In this document: piece after piece, positions 44,921 to 53,915 of the stretch
How positions within the stretch are numbered: position 1 is the stretch's first letter
How the letters are laid out: every line of letters starts with the position of its first letter
Source of the DNA: Craterilacuibacter sinensis
Lineage (GTDB): Bacteria > Pseudomonadota > Gammaproteobacteria > Burkholderiales > Chromobacteriaceae
Reading direction: 5' to 3'
DNA: 64,000 nt
NCBI RefSeq assembly: GCF_009831765.1
Contig: NZ_WSSB01000006.1
Location: 145,413-209,412 of the forward strand
The notes under the pieces: generated by a model
Database searches by the model: none
What the model saw: only the letters and a program-made list of their open reading frames with translations
What the model was told of the DNA's origin: nothing
Made by a program: the position numbers and the translations under genes

Positions 44921-45400
44921 TCAGAAACCCGCTTGCCAGTGCCCGCTCTTGCCGCCCTGTTTTTCCAGCAGGCGGACGCCGCCGATTTCCATGCCGCGGT
45001 CTATGGCCTTGAGCATGTCGTAAACCGTCAGCAGGCCGGCATTGACGGCGCTTAATGCTTCCATTTCCACACCGGTGCGGCCGACGGTTTCGGCCGTGAC
45101 CCGGATATGCAGGCGGTTAAGTTCGGCCTCTGGGCTGAATTCGACGGCCACGCGGGTCAGGGCAATCGGGTGGCACAGCGGGATCAGGTCGGCGCAGCGT
45201 TTGGCGCCCTGAATGGCGGCGATGCGGGCGATGCCGATAACGTCGCCTTTTTTATTATTGCCGGCCTGCAACTGGGCAAAAGTGTCTGCCAGCATGGTGA
45301 TATGGCCGGTCGCAACGGCTACGCGACGGGTTTCGTCCTTGGCGCCGACATCGACCATATGGGCTTGGCCGGCGGCGTCGAAATGGGTAAGTGCTGACAT
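44921..45400 (-). CDS. moaC: Cyclic pyranopterin monophosphate synthase
   Basis: MoaC converts 3',8-cyclo-7,8-dihydro-GTP (from MoaA) to cyclic pyranopterin monophosphate, the first stage of molybdenum cofactor synthesis. The 159-residue protein has the family sequence [18 protein letters not shown] at the start, [11 protein letters not shown] mid-protein and [23 protein letters not shown] near the end, with the lysine of GGKSGHW at the C terminus. It is the only Moco gene on the minus strand, divergent from mobB across 62 bp. moaA, its partner, is not in the window. Confidence 0.94.
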   Translation of the reverse strand: MSALTHFDAAGQAHMVDVGAKDETRRVAVATGHITMLADTFAQLQAGNNKKGDVIGIARIAAIQGAKRCADLIPLCHPIALTRVAVEFSPEAELNRLHIRVTAETVGRTGVEMEALSAVNAGLLTVYDMLKAIDRGMEIGGVRLLEKQGGKSGHWQAGF

Positions 45401-45462
45401 GGTTGGCGCTTTTTATCGGATGGCAATGTGCCGTATTCTAACCGGCATCAGAAGGAAACCGC

Positions 45463-45966
45463 ATGGCAATTGTCCTCGGAGTGGCCGGCTTTTCAGGTTG
45501 CGGCAAGACGACGCTGATCACGGCCATCCTGCCGTTATTAGCCGAACGTGGCCTGCGCGTATCTGTGATCAAACACAGTCACCACGCTATCGAGCTGGAT
45601 GTGCCGGGTAAGGATAGCTACCGTCACCGTCAGGCCGGCGCATCGCAAGTGATGATGGTGACGGCACAAGGCTATGCCATTTTTGCCGATACGCCCGAAC
45701 AGCCAAATCTGGATGCGCAGCTGGCTTTGCTTGCGCCGTGTGATCTGGTTTTGCTTGAAGGGCAGAAATGGGCGGAGGTGGCCAAGATCGAGGTTTACCG
45801 CCCGGCCCTGGGCAAGCCGGCGCTATACGAGACAGATCCGCGCGTGATCGCCATCGTCAGCGATGTGGCGCTGATTGCGCCATGTACCGTGCTCGACATC
45901 AATCAGGCCGATCAGGTGGCTGCGTTTATCGCCACCTGGTGGCAACAACAAGGTAAGCAAGCATGA
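45463..45966 (+). CDS. mobB: Molybdopterin-guanine dinucleotide biosynthesis adaptor protein MobB
   Basis: A 167-residue GTP-binding P-loop protein that assists MobA in forming the guanine dinucleotide cofactor. Walker A GFSGCGKTT occupies residues 9-17, and the IKHSHH segment is a MobB feature. An AAGGAAA site precedes the ATG. It opens a run of six overlapping plus-strand genes; its TGA overlaps the moaD ATG (ATGA). The divergent moaC is 62 bp away. Confidence 0.9.
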   Translation: MAIVLGVAGFSGCGKTTLITAILPLLAERGLRVSVIKHSHHAIELDVPGKDSYRHRQAGASQVMMVTAQGYAIFADTPEQPNLDAQLALLAPCDLVLLEGQKWAEVAKIEVYRPALGKPALYETDPRVIAIVSDVALIAPCTVLDINQADQVAAFIATWWQQQGKQA

Positions 45967-46211
45967 TCAGGATTCTGTATTTCGGGTTTTTACGCGAAGC
46001 GCTGGGGCGGGATGAGGAAAGCCTGGACTGGGCCGGCGGCACTAGCGAGGATTTGCTCAGCCTGTTGCGTGCGCGCGGAGACGACTGGGCGGCGGCCTTG
46101 GCGCCGGACAAGGTATTCCGCGTGGTGGTGGACAGGGAAATCAAGCGCGGGGTGGCCGAGATCGCCGATGGCGCCGAGGTCGGCATCTTGCCACCGGTGA
46201 CCGGAGGCTGA
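45963..46211 (+). CDS. moaD: Molybdopterin synthase sulfur carrier subunit MoaD
   Basis: An 82-residue beta-grasp protein ending in Gly-Gly (residues 81-82), which is thiocarboxylated and donates sulfur to molybdopterin synthase. The pattern RILYFGFLREALGRDEE and VFRVVVDREI is typical. Its ATG overlaps the mobB stop by four bases and moaE begins one base after its stop, so MoaD and MoaE are made together. Confidence 0.93.
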   Translation: MIRILYFGFLREALGRDEESLDWAGGTSEDLLSLLRARGDDWAAALAPDKVFRVVVDREIKRGVAEIADGAEVGILPPVTGG

Positions 46212-46212
46212 T

Positions 46213-46680
46213 ATGTGGCTGGATATTACGGTACGCAAAGCGGCGTTTGTCAGCGCCTATGAGGAAGAGCGGCTATTGGCCGAAGCGGGGGATGCCGGTG
46301 CGCTGGTCGGCTTTCAGGGCAGGGTGCGCGGTCAGGATGGCGAGTTGCCGCTGGCTGCGCTGCATCTTGAGCACTATCCGGGCGTAACCGAAGACGAAAT
46401 CGCCCGCATTGCCCATGAGGCGGCACAGCGCTGGCCATTGACGGCCTGCCGTGTCATTCACCGTGTGGGCCGGCTGGCGGTCGGCGAGGGCATTGTGCTG
46501 GTGCTGGTGGCCAGTGGCCACCGGGCTGCGGCTTTTGCGGCGGCCGAATTCTTGATGGACTACCTGAAAACCCGCGCCCCGTTCTGGAAGCGCGAAGAGT
46601 TCATCGATGGCAGCAGCCACTGGGTCGAAGCCAAGGCTTCCGACGATGCTGCCGCCGGGCGCTGGGAGGCACAGGCTTGA
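46213..46680 (+). CDS. moaE: Molybdopterin synthase catalytic subunit MoaE
   Basis: A 155-residue subunit that transfers sulfur from MoaD to cyclic pyranopterin monophosphate. The family motifs GALVGFQGRVRG and ASGHRAAAFAAAEFLMDYLKTRAPFWKREEF are present, the latter carrying the catalytic lysine (FWKREEF). It follows moaD by one base, and its stop overlaps the TTG start of mobA. Confidence 0.94.
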   Translation: MWLDITVRKAAFVSAYEEERLLAEAGDAGALVGFQGRVRGQDGELPLAALHLEHYPGVTEDEIARIAHEAAQRWPLTACRVIHRVGRLAVGEGIVLVLVASGHRAAAFAAAEFLMDYLKTRAPFWKREEFIDGSSHWVEAKASDDAAAGRWEAQA

Positions 46681-47291
46681 TCGCCGGTCTTTTGCTGGCC
46701 GGCGGTCAGGGCCAGCGCATGGGCGGGGTGGACAAGGGACAGGTCTTGCTGGCCGGCAAGCCGCTGGCCATGCATGTGGCCCACTGCCTGCTCTCGCAAG
46801 TGGATGTGCTGTATATCAGCGCCAACCGCTCGCTGGATGCCTACGCGCAATGGGGGCAGGTGGTATGTGATCTGCCACGCTTTGCCGGGCAAGGCCCGCT
46901 GGCCGGTATGGCCAGCGTGGCTGCGGTACTTCCCGATGCGGTGGATTATGTGCTGGTTGCGCCATGCGATGTGCCGGCGCTGCCGCCGGATACGTGCCGG
47001 TGTTTGCTTGCTGCACTTCAAGCTGCGCCTGCTGCCGGTGCAGCTTATGCCGTAAGCTGTGACGGCCCGCAACCTGCCGTGGCGCTGGTGCGCCGGGCGG
47101 CATTGGCACAGCTTGCCCCCTGTCTTGATGAGGGCCAGCGGGCCATACGCCACTGGCTGGCCAGAGTCGGCGCGACCCCTGTGCTCTTTGCCGATGCCGC
47201 CGCTTTTGCCAATGCCAACGATGCTCAAGCACTGGCGGCACTTGAGGCGCGTTTTTCACTTTCACCCCAAACAGGATCAGAACATGCTTGA
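46677..47291 (+). CDS. mobA: Molybdenum cofactor guanylyltransferase MobA
   Basis: A 204-residue nucleotidyltransferase linking GMP to molybdopterin. The N-terminal LLAGGQGQRMGGVDKG (residues 6-21) is the GTP-binding signature, and the APCDVPALPP aspartate is the metal site. It appears to start at TTG 46677, whose last bases overlap the moaE stop; no in-frame ATG fits closer to the signature. Its end overlaps moeA by eight bases. Confidence 0.92.
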   Translation: MIAGLLLAGGQGQRMGGVDKGQVLLAGKPLAMHVAHCLLSQVDVLYISANRSLDAYAQWGQVVCDLPRFAGQGPLAGMASVAAVLPDAVDYVLVAPCDVPALPPDTCRCLLAALQAAPAAGAAYAVSCDGPQPAVALVRRAALAQLAPCLDEGQRAIRHWLARVGATPVLFADAAAFANANDAQALAALEARFSLSPQTGSEHA

Positions 47292-48483
47292 TTACCACGC
47301 CGCCTTGGCTACCTTGCTGGATGGCTTGCCGACAGCTAAGGGCTGTGAGTCGCTCGCTTTGGCACAGGCTGCCGGCCGGCGTCTGGCGCGCGATGTCGTG
47401 GCTTGCTTTGATGCGCCGCAGTTCGACAATAGTGCGATGGACGGCTACGCCATTTGTGATGCAACAGGCAAGGCGACCCGCTTTCATGTCGTCAGCCGTA
47501 TCGCGGCCGGTGATGGTGCGCAAGCGGCGCTAAAAGACGGCGAAGCCGCCCGCATCTTTACCGGCGCGCCCTTGCCGGCGGGCACTACTGCCGTGGTGGC
47601 GCAGGAAGACACGACGCGAGATGCGGATACGCTGCTTTTGAATCAGCCAGCCAGGGCCGGCCAGCATATGCGCTTGCAAGGCGAAGAGTATGCAGCCGGC
47701 GCCACGCTTTTGACCGCGGGCACCTTGCTGGACCCGGCTGCTATCGCCTTGCTGGCCAGTCAGGGTCATGCCGTCCTGCCAGTATTGCCGCGCCTGAAAG
47801 TCGCCGTTTTTTCCAGCGGCAACGAGCTGATTGAACCGGGGGAGGAACTCACCGCGGGCAAGATCTTTGATGCCAACCGTTACCAGCTGCTGGCATGGCT
47901 GGCGCGTTTCGATGTCGAGATCATCGATGGCGGCATCTTGCCGGACGATGCGGCGATCACCCGCGCAGCACTGGCGCGTGCCAGCGAACAATGCGATGTG
48001 ATCCTGAGTTCGGGCGGGGTATCGGTGGGGGAAGAAGACCATGTGCGTGCGGCGCTGGAAACGATAGGCAGCATTACGGCGTGGAAGCTGGCGATCAAGC
48101 CGGGCAAGCCTTTTGCCTGGGGTCACGCCGGTGCCGCCCATGTATTTATGCTGCCGGGTAATCCGGTGGCGACTTTTGTCACTTTCCACCAACTGGTGGC
48201 ACCGGCCTTGCGCCGTCTGTCGGGTGACGATCAGCCCATGCCTGTCACCATCAAGGTGCGTGCCGGCTTTAGCAAGAGCCGTATCGAACCGCGACGCGAG
48301 TTCCAGCGCGCCCGTTTGCGTCAGGAAGGTGATGGCTATATCGCCGATCTGGTCAAAGGCCAGGGCTCGGCCATGTTGTCGGCGTGTGCCGCTGCCGATG
48401 TGCTGGTGGAGATTCCGCCATCCAGCGCCGTGGTCATGGGGGACACGCTTTTGGCTTACCCATTGAAAAAGGGCTGGGTATGA
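47284..48483 (+). CDS. moeA: Molybdopterin molybdenumtransferase MoeA
   Basis: A 399-residue protein that inserts molybdate into molybdopterin. Domain order is MoeA N-terminal (FDNSAMDGYA and the AxxIxTGAPLPxG-like IFTGAPLPAGT), the MoaB/Mog-like fold with SSGGVSVGEED, and the C-terminal barrel. ATG 47284 is at the expected family N terminus and overlaps mobA; the frame is open upstream only as a shadow of mobA. It overlaps mog by four bases. Confidence 0.93.
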   Translation: MLDYHAALATLLDGLPTAKGCESLALAQAAGRRLARDVVACFDAPQFDNSAMDGYAICDATGKATRFHVVSRIAAGDGAQAALKDGEAARIFTGAPLPAGTTAVVAQEDTTRDADTLLLNQPARAGQHMRLQGEEYAAGATLLTAGTLLDPAAIALLASQGHAVLPVLPRLKVAVFSSGNELIEPGEELTAGKIFDANRYQLLAWLARFDVEIIDGGILPDDAAITRAALARASEQCDVILSSGGVSVGEEDHVRAALETIGSITAWKLAIKPGKPFAWGHAGAAHVFMLPGNPVATFVTFHQLVAPALRRLSGDDQPMPVTIKVRAGFSKSRIEPRREFQRARLRQEGDGYIADLVKGQGSAMLSACAAADVLVEIPPSSAVVMGDTLLAYPLKKGWV

Positions 48484-49058
48484 ATGCATTGAACACTGTA
48501 CGTATCGGCCTGGTTTCCATTAGCGATCGCGCCAGCAGCGGCGTATATCAGGACGAGGGTCTGCCGGCACTGCGCGACTGGCTGAGTGCGGCGCTATTGA
48601 ATCCGGTCGAGTTTGTCGAGCGCCTGATTCCCGACGAACAGCCGCTGATCGAGGCCACACTGGTGGAGCTGGTTGATGTGTGCGACTGTGCGCTGGTGCT
48701 GACTACCGGCGGCACCGGCCCGTCGCCACGCGACGTGACGCCCGAGGCCACGCTGGCGGTGGCGCAGCGGGTGATGCCGGGTTTTGGCGAGCAGATGCGC
48801 CAGATCAGTCTTTATTATGTGCCGACAGCCATCTTGTCGCGTCAGCTTGGCGTGATTCGCGGCAACAGCCTGATCCTGAACCTGCCCGGGCGCCCCAAAT
48901 CCATATGTGAAACGCTGGAAGGGGTGAAAGATAAGGACGGCCAGACCGTGGTGCACGGCATCTTTGCCTCGGTGCCTTATTGTATCGAGCTGATGGGCGG
49001 GCCGTGGATGGATACCGATCCGGCGGTGGTGCAGGCTTTCCGTCCCAAGAAAAAGTAA
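48480..49058 (+). CDS. mog: Molybdopterin adenylyltransferase Mog
   Basis: Mog adenylates molybdopterin before molybdate insertion by MoeA. The 192-residue protein begins NALNTVRIGLVSISDRASSGVYQDEG and has TTGGTGPSPRDVTPEAT and the IRGNSLILNLPGRPKS segments of the family. ATG 48480 overlaps the moeA stop (ATGA). It is the last gene of the mobB-mog run. The shorter MoaB relatives lack the C-terminal extension seen here. Confidence 0.93.
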   Translation: MNALNTVRIGLVSISDRASSGVYQDEGLPALRDWLSAALLNPVEFVERLIPDEQPLIEATLVELVDVCDCALVLTTGGTGPSPRDVTPEATLAVAQRVMPGFGEQMRQISLYYVPTAILSRQLGVIRGNSLILNLPGRPKSICETLEGVKDKDGQTVVHGIFASVPYCIELMGGPWMDTDPAVVQAFRPKKK

Positions 49059-49080
49059 TTCTGCCCGAGCGGCCGTGCGC

Positions 49081-49476
49081 TTACGCCTCCGGCACGAAGC
49101 GCATGGCGACCGAGTTGATGCAGTAGCGCTCGCCCGTCGGGGGCGGGCCATCGGGGAACACATGGCCCAGATGCGCGTCGCAACGCTGGCAGCGTACTTC
49201 GGTGCGCACCATACCGTGGCTGTGGTCCTCGATGCGGGCGATGCTGCCGCTTAGCGCTTCTTGCCAGAAACTGGGCCAACCGCAGTGCGCATCAAACTTG
49301 GTGGCCGACTCGAAAAGCAGGGCATCGCAGCAGATGCAGTAATAGCGGCCACGGCGGTTTTCCTGATATAGCGCGCCGCTGAACGGGCGCTCGGTGCCGG
49401 CTTCGCGTGTGACGCGGTAGCTTTCTGCGTCTAGCTGTCCACGCCATGCTTGCGGGGTCTTGATGATCTTGTCCAT
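49081..49476 (-). CDS. msrB: Peptide methionine-R-sulfoxide reductase MsrB
   Basis: A 131-residue zinc enzyme that repairs methionine-R-sulfoxide in proteins. The two zinc CxxC pairs are C47/C50 and C96/C99 (CICC, CQRC), and the catalytic cysteine is C119 in [11 protein letters not shown]. The usual recycling cysteine is not obvious near residue 64 (HCGWPSFW has C65, which may serve). It is convergent with mog. The AEC transporter gene lies 32 bp upstream on the same strand. Confidence 0.94.
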   Translation of the reverse strand: MDKIIKTPQAWRGQLDAESYRVTREAGTERPFSGALYQENRRGRYYCICCDALLFESATKFDAHCGWPSFWQEALSGSIARIEDHSHGMVRTEVRCQRCDAHLGHVFPDGPPPTGERYCINSVAMRFVPEA

Positions 49477-49508
49477 ATGGTTTCCTTGGCGGATGTGTTG
49501 CCTGCTGC

Positions 49509-50384
49509 TCAGGATAGGGCCAGTGCAAGGCCTAATGGAACAAAAGCCACACTGGCGAGATTGCCCATCAGTACCATGGCCGCCATATGTTCGGGCTGCT
49601 GGCGGTAGTGTTCGGCCATCAGAAAATTAAGCACGGCCGGCGGCAGGGCGCCGAACAGTATCAGCAGCATGGCCTGCCCTGCATCCAGCGCCAGCAGGTT
49701 GATGGCGAGATAGGCAGCGGCAAGGCCGGTGAGCGGGCACAGAACGGCGCAAGAGAGGCCAGCCTTGAGGCTGATGCGCTGTATGCCCAGCATGCGCACC
49801 CCCAGGGCAAACAGCATCAGCGGAATGGTCGCGTCACCCAGCATTTTCAGCCCGGTCAGCAAGGGCGGCGGAATCGGCAGGCCGGTCAGGTTGACCGCCA
49901 GCCCAAGTGCGGTGGCAACGACGATGGGGTTGCGTGCCAGGCTGCTAAAGCGGGTCTGCTTGCTGAAAATAAAAGCGCCCAGTGTGAAGTGCAGCAAATT
50001 GGACACGATAAACAGCACGACAAAGGCGTTGAAGCCGGCCTCGCCAAAGGCCAGCAGCGCCAGAGGCAGGCCCATATTGCCGCAGTTGTTGAACATGACC
50101 GCCGGCAGCAAGGTACGCCGCGCGACGCCGCTCAGGCGGGCAAACGGCCAGGCCAGCAGGCCGGAAAAAAGCACCACCAGGGCGGCAGCCGGCACCAGCT
50201 TCCACTGGCTTGACAGATCAAAGCCGCGTGCCGACAGCGCGCTAAAAACCAGCAAGGGGACGCATACGTCCATATTCAGCTGGTTGACGGCACGCATGTC
50301 GGGTTTGGCGTAGCGGCCATAGAGCCAGCCGGCCAGCACGATGACCAGCACCGGCAAAATAATGGCAAAAATACGTTCGGTCAT
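49509..50384 (-). CDS. AEC family transporter (auxin efflux carrier-like)
   Basis: A 291-residue membrane protein with about ten helices of the bile acid/auxin efflux carrier (AEC) family. The helix-break motif [15 protein letters not shown] near residue 100 and a repeat-like [14 protein letters not shown] in the C-terminal half match the family. Bacterial members carry malate, malonate or other organic acids; the substrate is unknown. It sits between msrB and dgt on the same strand. Confidence 0.85.
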   Translation of the reverse strand: MTERIFAIILPVLVIVLAGWLYGRYAKPDMRAVNQLNMDVCVPLLVFSALSARGFDLSSQWKLVPAAALVVLFSGLLAWPFARLSGVARRTLLPAVMFNNCGNMGLPLALLAFGEAGFNAFVVLFIVSNLLHFTLGAFIFSKQTRFSSLARNPIVVATALGLAVNLTGLPIPPPLLTGLKMLGDATIPLMLFALGVRMLGIQRISLKAGLSCAVLCPLTGLAAAYLAINLLALDAGQAMLLILFGALPPAVLNFLMAEHYRQQPEHMAAMVLMGNLASVAFVPLGLALALS

Positions 50385-50400
50385 AAGGGGTGCTTGCGTA

Positions 50401-51756
50401 TCAATGGATGCCTATGCCCGAGACTTCGCGCGCCAGTGTGGCTGCGGTGTTGTCGGTCATGGCGCCGATAAAATCGAGGACTTTCATATAAGCCTGATAA
50501 GGCGTGTCGCTGGCCTCGATCTTTCTGTCCATGAGCGCCAGATGCAGATGCTCGCGTGTGCTCAGGGTCTTGCCGGTACTGAGCGCAAAAGCCGGGGGGA
50601 TCAATACATCCAGCAAGGCACCCATGCACGGATAGGCGGCAATTTCGGTCATCAGCTTGGTGCGGTGGCGGTAAATGCGCCGGCTGGCCAGCTCCTTGGC
50701 GCCTTGTACCGTGTCGCGCACGGCCGGCGAACAGACCGAAATCAGGTCTTTGGCCGGAAATTCGCCGCGGCGCAGTTGGTGCTCGAAGGCCATAAAGCGT
50801 CCTGCCACTTCATTGACGCATTTGCCGACCGCCGAGCCCCTGAGCGCCGAACAGCGCTGGCGCGGGTCGCTAATCGGCCAGCTTTTCTCTATGCCCACCA
50901 GTCCACCCAGTGCACGCTCGAATTCCTCCATATCCAGCATGCCGATTTCGACTGCATCCTCCAGGTCGAGAATGGCGTAACAGATATCGTCGGCCGCTTC
51001 CATTAAATAGGACAGCGGGTGACGCACCCATTCGCTGCTGCCGCGCCGGATCAGCCCCAGCTCGCTGGCAATGGCTTCGAAATAGCCAAGCTCGCTGCGG
51101 TAGATATTGAACTTGCCGCGTTCGGGGTAGGTGTCGGAAGTCCATGGATATTTGACCAGTGCGCCCAGCGCTGCCGAAGTCAGGCGCATACCGCCTTCCC
51201 CCACATAAAGCTCGAGCGAACTGACCATACGCAAGCCGTGGGCATTGCCTTCGTAGCTGCGGATGTCACTTTGTTCGGCACGACTCAAGGGCGCAAGCCA
51301 ATGGGTGTTGTCCGGGTTACGAAACCAGTCGCGCAGAGCGTCTTCGCCGGTATGGCCAAAAGGCGGGTTGCCCAGATCGTGGGCGAGGCAGGCGACTTGC
51401 ACCACCGCACCGATATCGAAAGGGGTGATGCTGCCCGGTAAATGCCCGGCTGCGGCCAGCATGGCGCCAACCTGGTTGCCCAGGCTGCGCCCGACGCTGG
51501 CGACTTCCATGCTGTGGGTGAGACGGTTATGGGTGTGATCGTTTACCGCCAACGGGTGGACCTGGGTCTTGCGACCCAGCCGGCGAAAGGCGCTGGAGAA
51601 AACCAGCCGGTCGTGATCGATATGAAAATCGCTGCGCAAGCCGCTGGCGGGGTCGCCTCCGCCGATGGCGCGTGCCGCTTCAATGTGGCCGTTTTTCAGT
51701 TTGAAACGGCGGGTAGAGAGTAAGGTTGTCCAGTCCATCACCAGGCTGTCGGGCAT
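50401..51756 (-). CDS. dgt: Deoxyguanosinetriphosphate triphosphohydrolase-like protein
   Basis: A 451-residue HD-superfamily dNTPase that splits dNTPs into nucleoside and triphosphate. The conserved sequence SSAFRRLGRKTQVHPLAVNDHTHNRLTHSMEVA carries the first histidine, and CLAHDLGNPPFGHTGE the HD pair. The C-terminal half has the family helices. The first ATG is used; a second at residue 7 is possible. It lies 16 bp after the AEC gene start region and downstream of the unrecognised gene at 51800-52663. Confidence 0.92.
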   Translation of the reverse strand: MPDSLVMDWTTLLSTRRFKLKNGHIEAARAIGGGDPASGLRSDFHIDHDRLVFSSAFRRLGRKTQVHPLAVNDHTHNRLTHSMEVASVGRSLGNQVGAMLAAAGHLPGSITPFDIGAVVQVACLAHDLGNPPFGHTGEDALRDWFRNPDNTHWLAPLSRAEQSDIRSYEGNAHGLRMVSSLELYVGEGGMRLTSAALGALVKYPWTSDTYPERGKFNIYRSELGYFEAIASELGLIRRGSSEWVRHPLSYLMEAADDICYAILDLEDAVEIGMLDMEEFERALGGLVGIEKSWPISDPRQRCSALRGSAVGKCVNEVAGRFMAFEHQLRRGEFPAKDLISVCSPAVRDTVQGAKELASRRIYRHRTKLMTEIAAYPCMGALLDVLIPPAFALSTGKTLSTREHLHLALMDRKIEASDTPYQAYMKVLDFIGAMTDNTAATLAREVSGIGIH

Positions 51757-51799
51757 TATTGTTATCCGGGGCGGGAATGCCCCGAGTATGCCTTAGGCG

Positions 51800-52663
51800 C
51801 TATAGATAATGGAACTGCTTGCTGTGGTTCTCTTCGGTCGGGATCTCATAGCCCAGCATAAAGAGCGCCGCTTCTACGCGGCGCAAGGCATCCGACTCCT
51901 TGCACCAAGGCGCTTGCGCCTGCTCTATGGCGGCAGCGACCAGCCAGCTGGCGCGCACCATCCATTCTGCGTGGAAACCGCCGCGGTTGGCCAGCTGGCG
52001 GAAATGGTAACGCTCGTCGCTGGGGTTGCGGTTAAGCGAAGAAGCACCCGGCGCCCAGGGAAAGCACAGCGCAGCAGGCAGATCCATGCGCTTGCGCATG
52101 CAGTGCTGACGGGCGAGCAGGCCCAGCGCAGCACCGATACGGCCGTCGTACATGATGAGTTTGTCGCTGGCCAGGGCGTAGACCTTGGTAAAGCCGACAT
52201 TCATTCTGAGGCGCTCGTTAAAGGCTTCCGTATCCGGGTTGTCCGACTCCAGCGTAAGCAACGCTTCGCGCATATGCTCAACGAGCGTGTCCTTGTGCGC
52301 TTCGGCCCATTCCTGATTCTGGCTATACAGCTTGATGCCTTTGCCGCCGGTACTCCAGCGTAAAGCGGCGTCCAGTGCGGCAAGCAGGGCATCGGTATTG
52401 GCGCTGATCAGAGCCTGCTGCAAGTGCTGGTGCAGCAACTCGCGTTGCTTGCGGTTGTCTTCGTAGTCCAGGCCGCCCCAGTGGTAGTGATCGAAGCAGG
52501 TCTCCAGCGTGGATGCCGAGAAATTGCGTGGAAAGTCGATCGGCAAGGCCTTGTCGCGCAAATGGAAAGGATGCTCCATAAAGCGGTCGCCAGACAGCCA
52601 GGCGGCCAGTCTGTCCTTGAACAGGGCGACTTCAGGCAGAGACAAAAAAGTCTGTTTGTCCAA
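51800..52663 (-). CDS. Unrecognised 287-residue protein
   Basis: I do not recognise a family with confidence. The protein is soluble-looking, mixed alpha/beta, with no signal peptide. The segment NVGFTKVYALASDKLIMYDGRI (about residues 155-177) resembles the region of 8-oxoguanine-glycosylase-like proteins where a conserved lysine and an aspartate frame the active site, but the rest has no clear match. RYHFRQLANRGGFHAEWMVRASWL is another rigid-looking stretch. It is on the minus strand between dgt and the SRPBCC gene, in a neighbourhood containing the dNTPase and ogt. A DNA-damage role is speculation. Confidence 0.75.
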   Translation of the reverse strand: MDKQTFLSLPEVALFKDRLAAWLSGDRFMEHPFHLRDKALPIDFPRNFSASTLETCFDHYHWGGLDYEDNRKQRELLHQHLQQALISANTDALLAALDAALRWSTGGKGIKLYSQNQEWAEAHKDTLVEHMREALLTLESDNPDTEAFNERLRMNVGFTKVYALASDKLIMYDGRIGAALGLLARQHCMRKRMDLPAALCFPWAPGASSLNRNPSDERYHFRQLANRGGFHAEWMVRASWLVAAAIEQAQAPWCKESDALRRVEAALFMLGYEIPTEENHSKQFHYL

Positions 52664-52871
52664 AAAAATCTCCTTCTTATTGGCAGTGGCCTACTGACTT
52701 CGCACGGTGTTATCCGCATGTAGTATGCGTATTTAGCGAATAATGCATTATCAGTCTTTATAGACTGCCCGGCATGATTTTTTTGCTTGAGGTGTTAAGT
52801 GGCGGGTAGCGGATTTCGTTTGCCGGCTCAGGCGTGTAAACTCGCGGCCTAGCAGAAATTGGAAAAGCAAT

Positions 52872-53339
52872 ATGTATTTCGAACACTTGGTCGCGGTGAA
52901 TGACCCGAATAATCCGATGGCGCTACAACTGTCGCGTGATACCTTGTGGCAAGGGCTGTTGCGCCGGGCCGAGGCACCGCTGACGTTTGTCGAGTCCATG
53001 GATGAGGATGTAGTGCTGGAGAGCGGTGCGGGCTATAGCGAACGCGCCTGGGCTTATGGCCAGTACCGGGTGCAGGTGCGGGTGGAAATCGCAGTGCTGG
53101 ATAGTGTTGTTTATCGAACACACCCGCTGGCAGACAATGCCGGCGGCACCATGAGCATGCGCATCGAAGAGCCTGTTCCTGGGGACTTGTTTGTGCGTTT
53201 TGTCTACGATACCCCGGTGCCGGACGAGCCGGTAGATGGTGTGGATGTGGCCTCCTACCTGCGTTCGGCCTATCAGCAAACCGATCTTGATCTGGTGCGC
53301 CAGATCCGCAAAATGGCCGAAACCGGCGAGCTGGCCTGA
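52872..53339 (+). CDS. SRPBCC family protein (AtaL-like/DUF1857)
   Basis: A 155-residue START-like protein of the SRPBCC superfamily, in the group labelled AtaL-like (DUF1857). The N-terminal YFEHLVAVNDPNNPMALQLSRDTLWQGLLRRAEAP and the C-terminal YQQTDLDLVRQIRKMAETGEL match the group layout, which forms a hydrophobic cavity for a small ligand. The function is unknown. The 208-bp region upstream is AT-rich and contains a TAAACT (52837-52842) that could be a -10 box. It is convergent with ogt. Confidence 0.8.
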   Translation: MYFEHLVAVNDPNNPMALQLSRDTLWQGLLRRAEAPLTFVESMDEDVVLESGAGYSERAWAYGQYRVQVRVEIAVLDSVVYRTHPLADNAGGTMSMRIEEPVPGDLFVRFVYDTPVPDEPVDGVDVASYLRSAYQQTDLDLVRQIRKMAETGELA

Positions 53340-53354
53340 GCGGCGTTGAGCGGA

Positions 53355-53888
53355 TCAATCAAATAGCGCTGATTGGGAAGCGGGGTGACTCGACTCCAAT
53401 GCCAGCAGTTTGCGTTTGGCTTCGAGCCCTCCTGCATAACCGGTCAGCTCACCATCGCTGCCTATGATGCGATGACACGGCACGATAATCGCCAGTGCGT
53501 TGGCGCCATTGGCCGAGGCGACCGCCCTGACGGCTTCAGGCCTGCCCATGCGGGTGGCCAGGGCAAGATAGCTTGCCCTGGCGCCGTAAGGGACTTCCAG
53601 CAGTGCATGCCAGACCCGGCGCTGAAAATCGCTGCCTACCATCAAGAGCGGCAGTTCGAAATGGGTGCGGGTGCCGGCGAAGTAGTCGGCCAGTTGCCGC
53701 TTCGCAAGCTCGGTCACCGGCGTTGGCGTCTCGTGCATGGCTGCGTTTAGTTGATGGGTAATGCGCGCATCAATTCGGGCGCGCATTTTGCGATAGCGCC
53801 AGTCGCACAGGCACAACTGCCCACCCCATGCGCCCAGCACCAGTTCGCCTAGCGGCGTTTTGACATAGTCAATGGCAATGTGCTTCAT
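53355..53888 (-). CDS. ogt: Methylated-DNA-[protein]-cysteine S-methyltransferase
   Basis: A 177-residue suicide DNA-repair methyltransferase, removing methyl from O6-methylguanine. The acceptor Cys138 lies in [12 protein letters not shown], with the arginine finger region [11 protein letters not shown] and the helix-turn-helix [20 protein letters not shown] before it. ATG 53888 has GGAG eleven bases upstream; an ATG five codons earlier lacks a site. The ribonuclease-like N-terminal domain is short. It is convergent with the SRPBCC gene and downstream of the VWA gene. Confidence 0.93.
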   Translation of the reverse strand: MKHIAIDYVKTPLGELVLGAWGGQLCLCDWRYRKMRARIDARITHQLNAAMHETPTPVTELAKRQLADYFAGTRTHFELPLLMVGSDFQRRVWHALLEVPYGARASYLALATRMGRPEAVRAVASANGANALAIIVPCHRIIGSDGELTGYAGGLEAKRKLLALESSHPASQSALFD

Positions 53889-53915
53889 CGGCAGGTGCTC
53901 CATGGGTGGGAAGGC

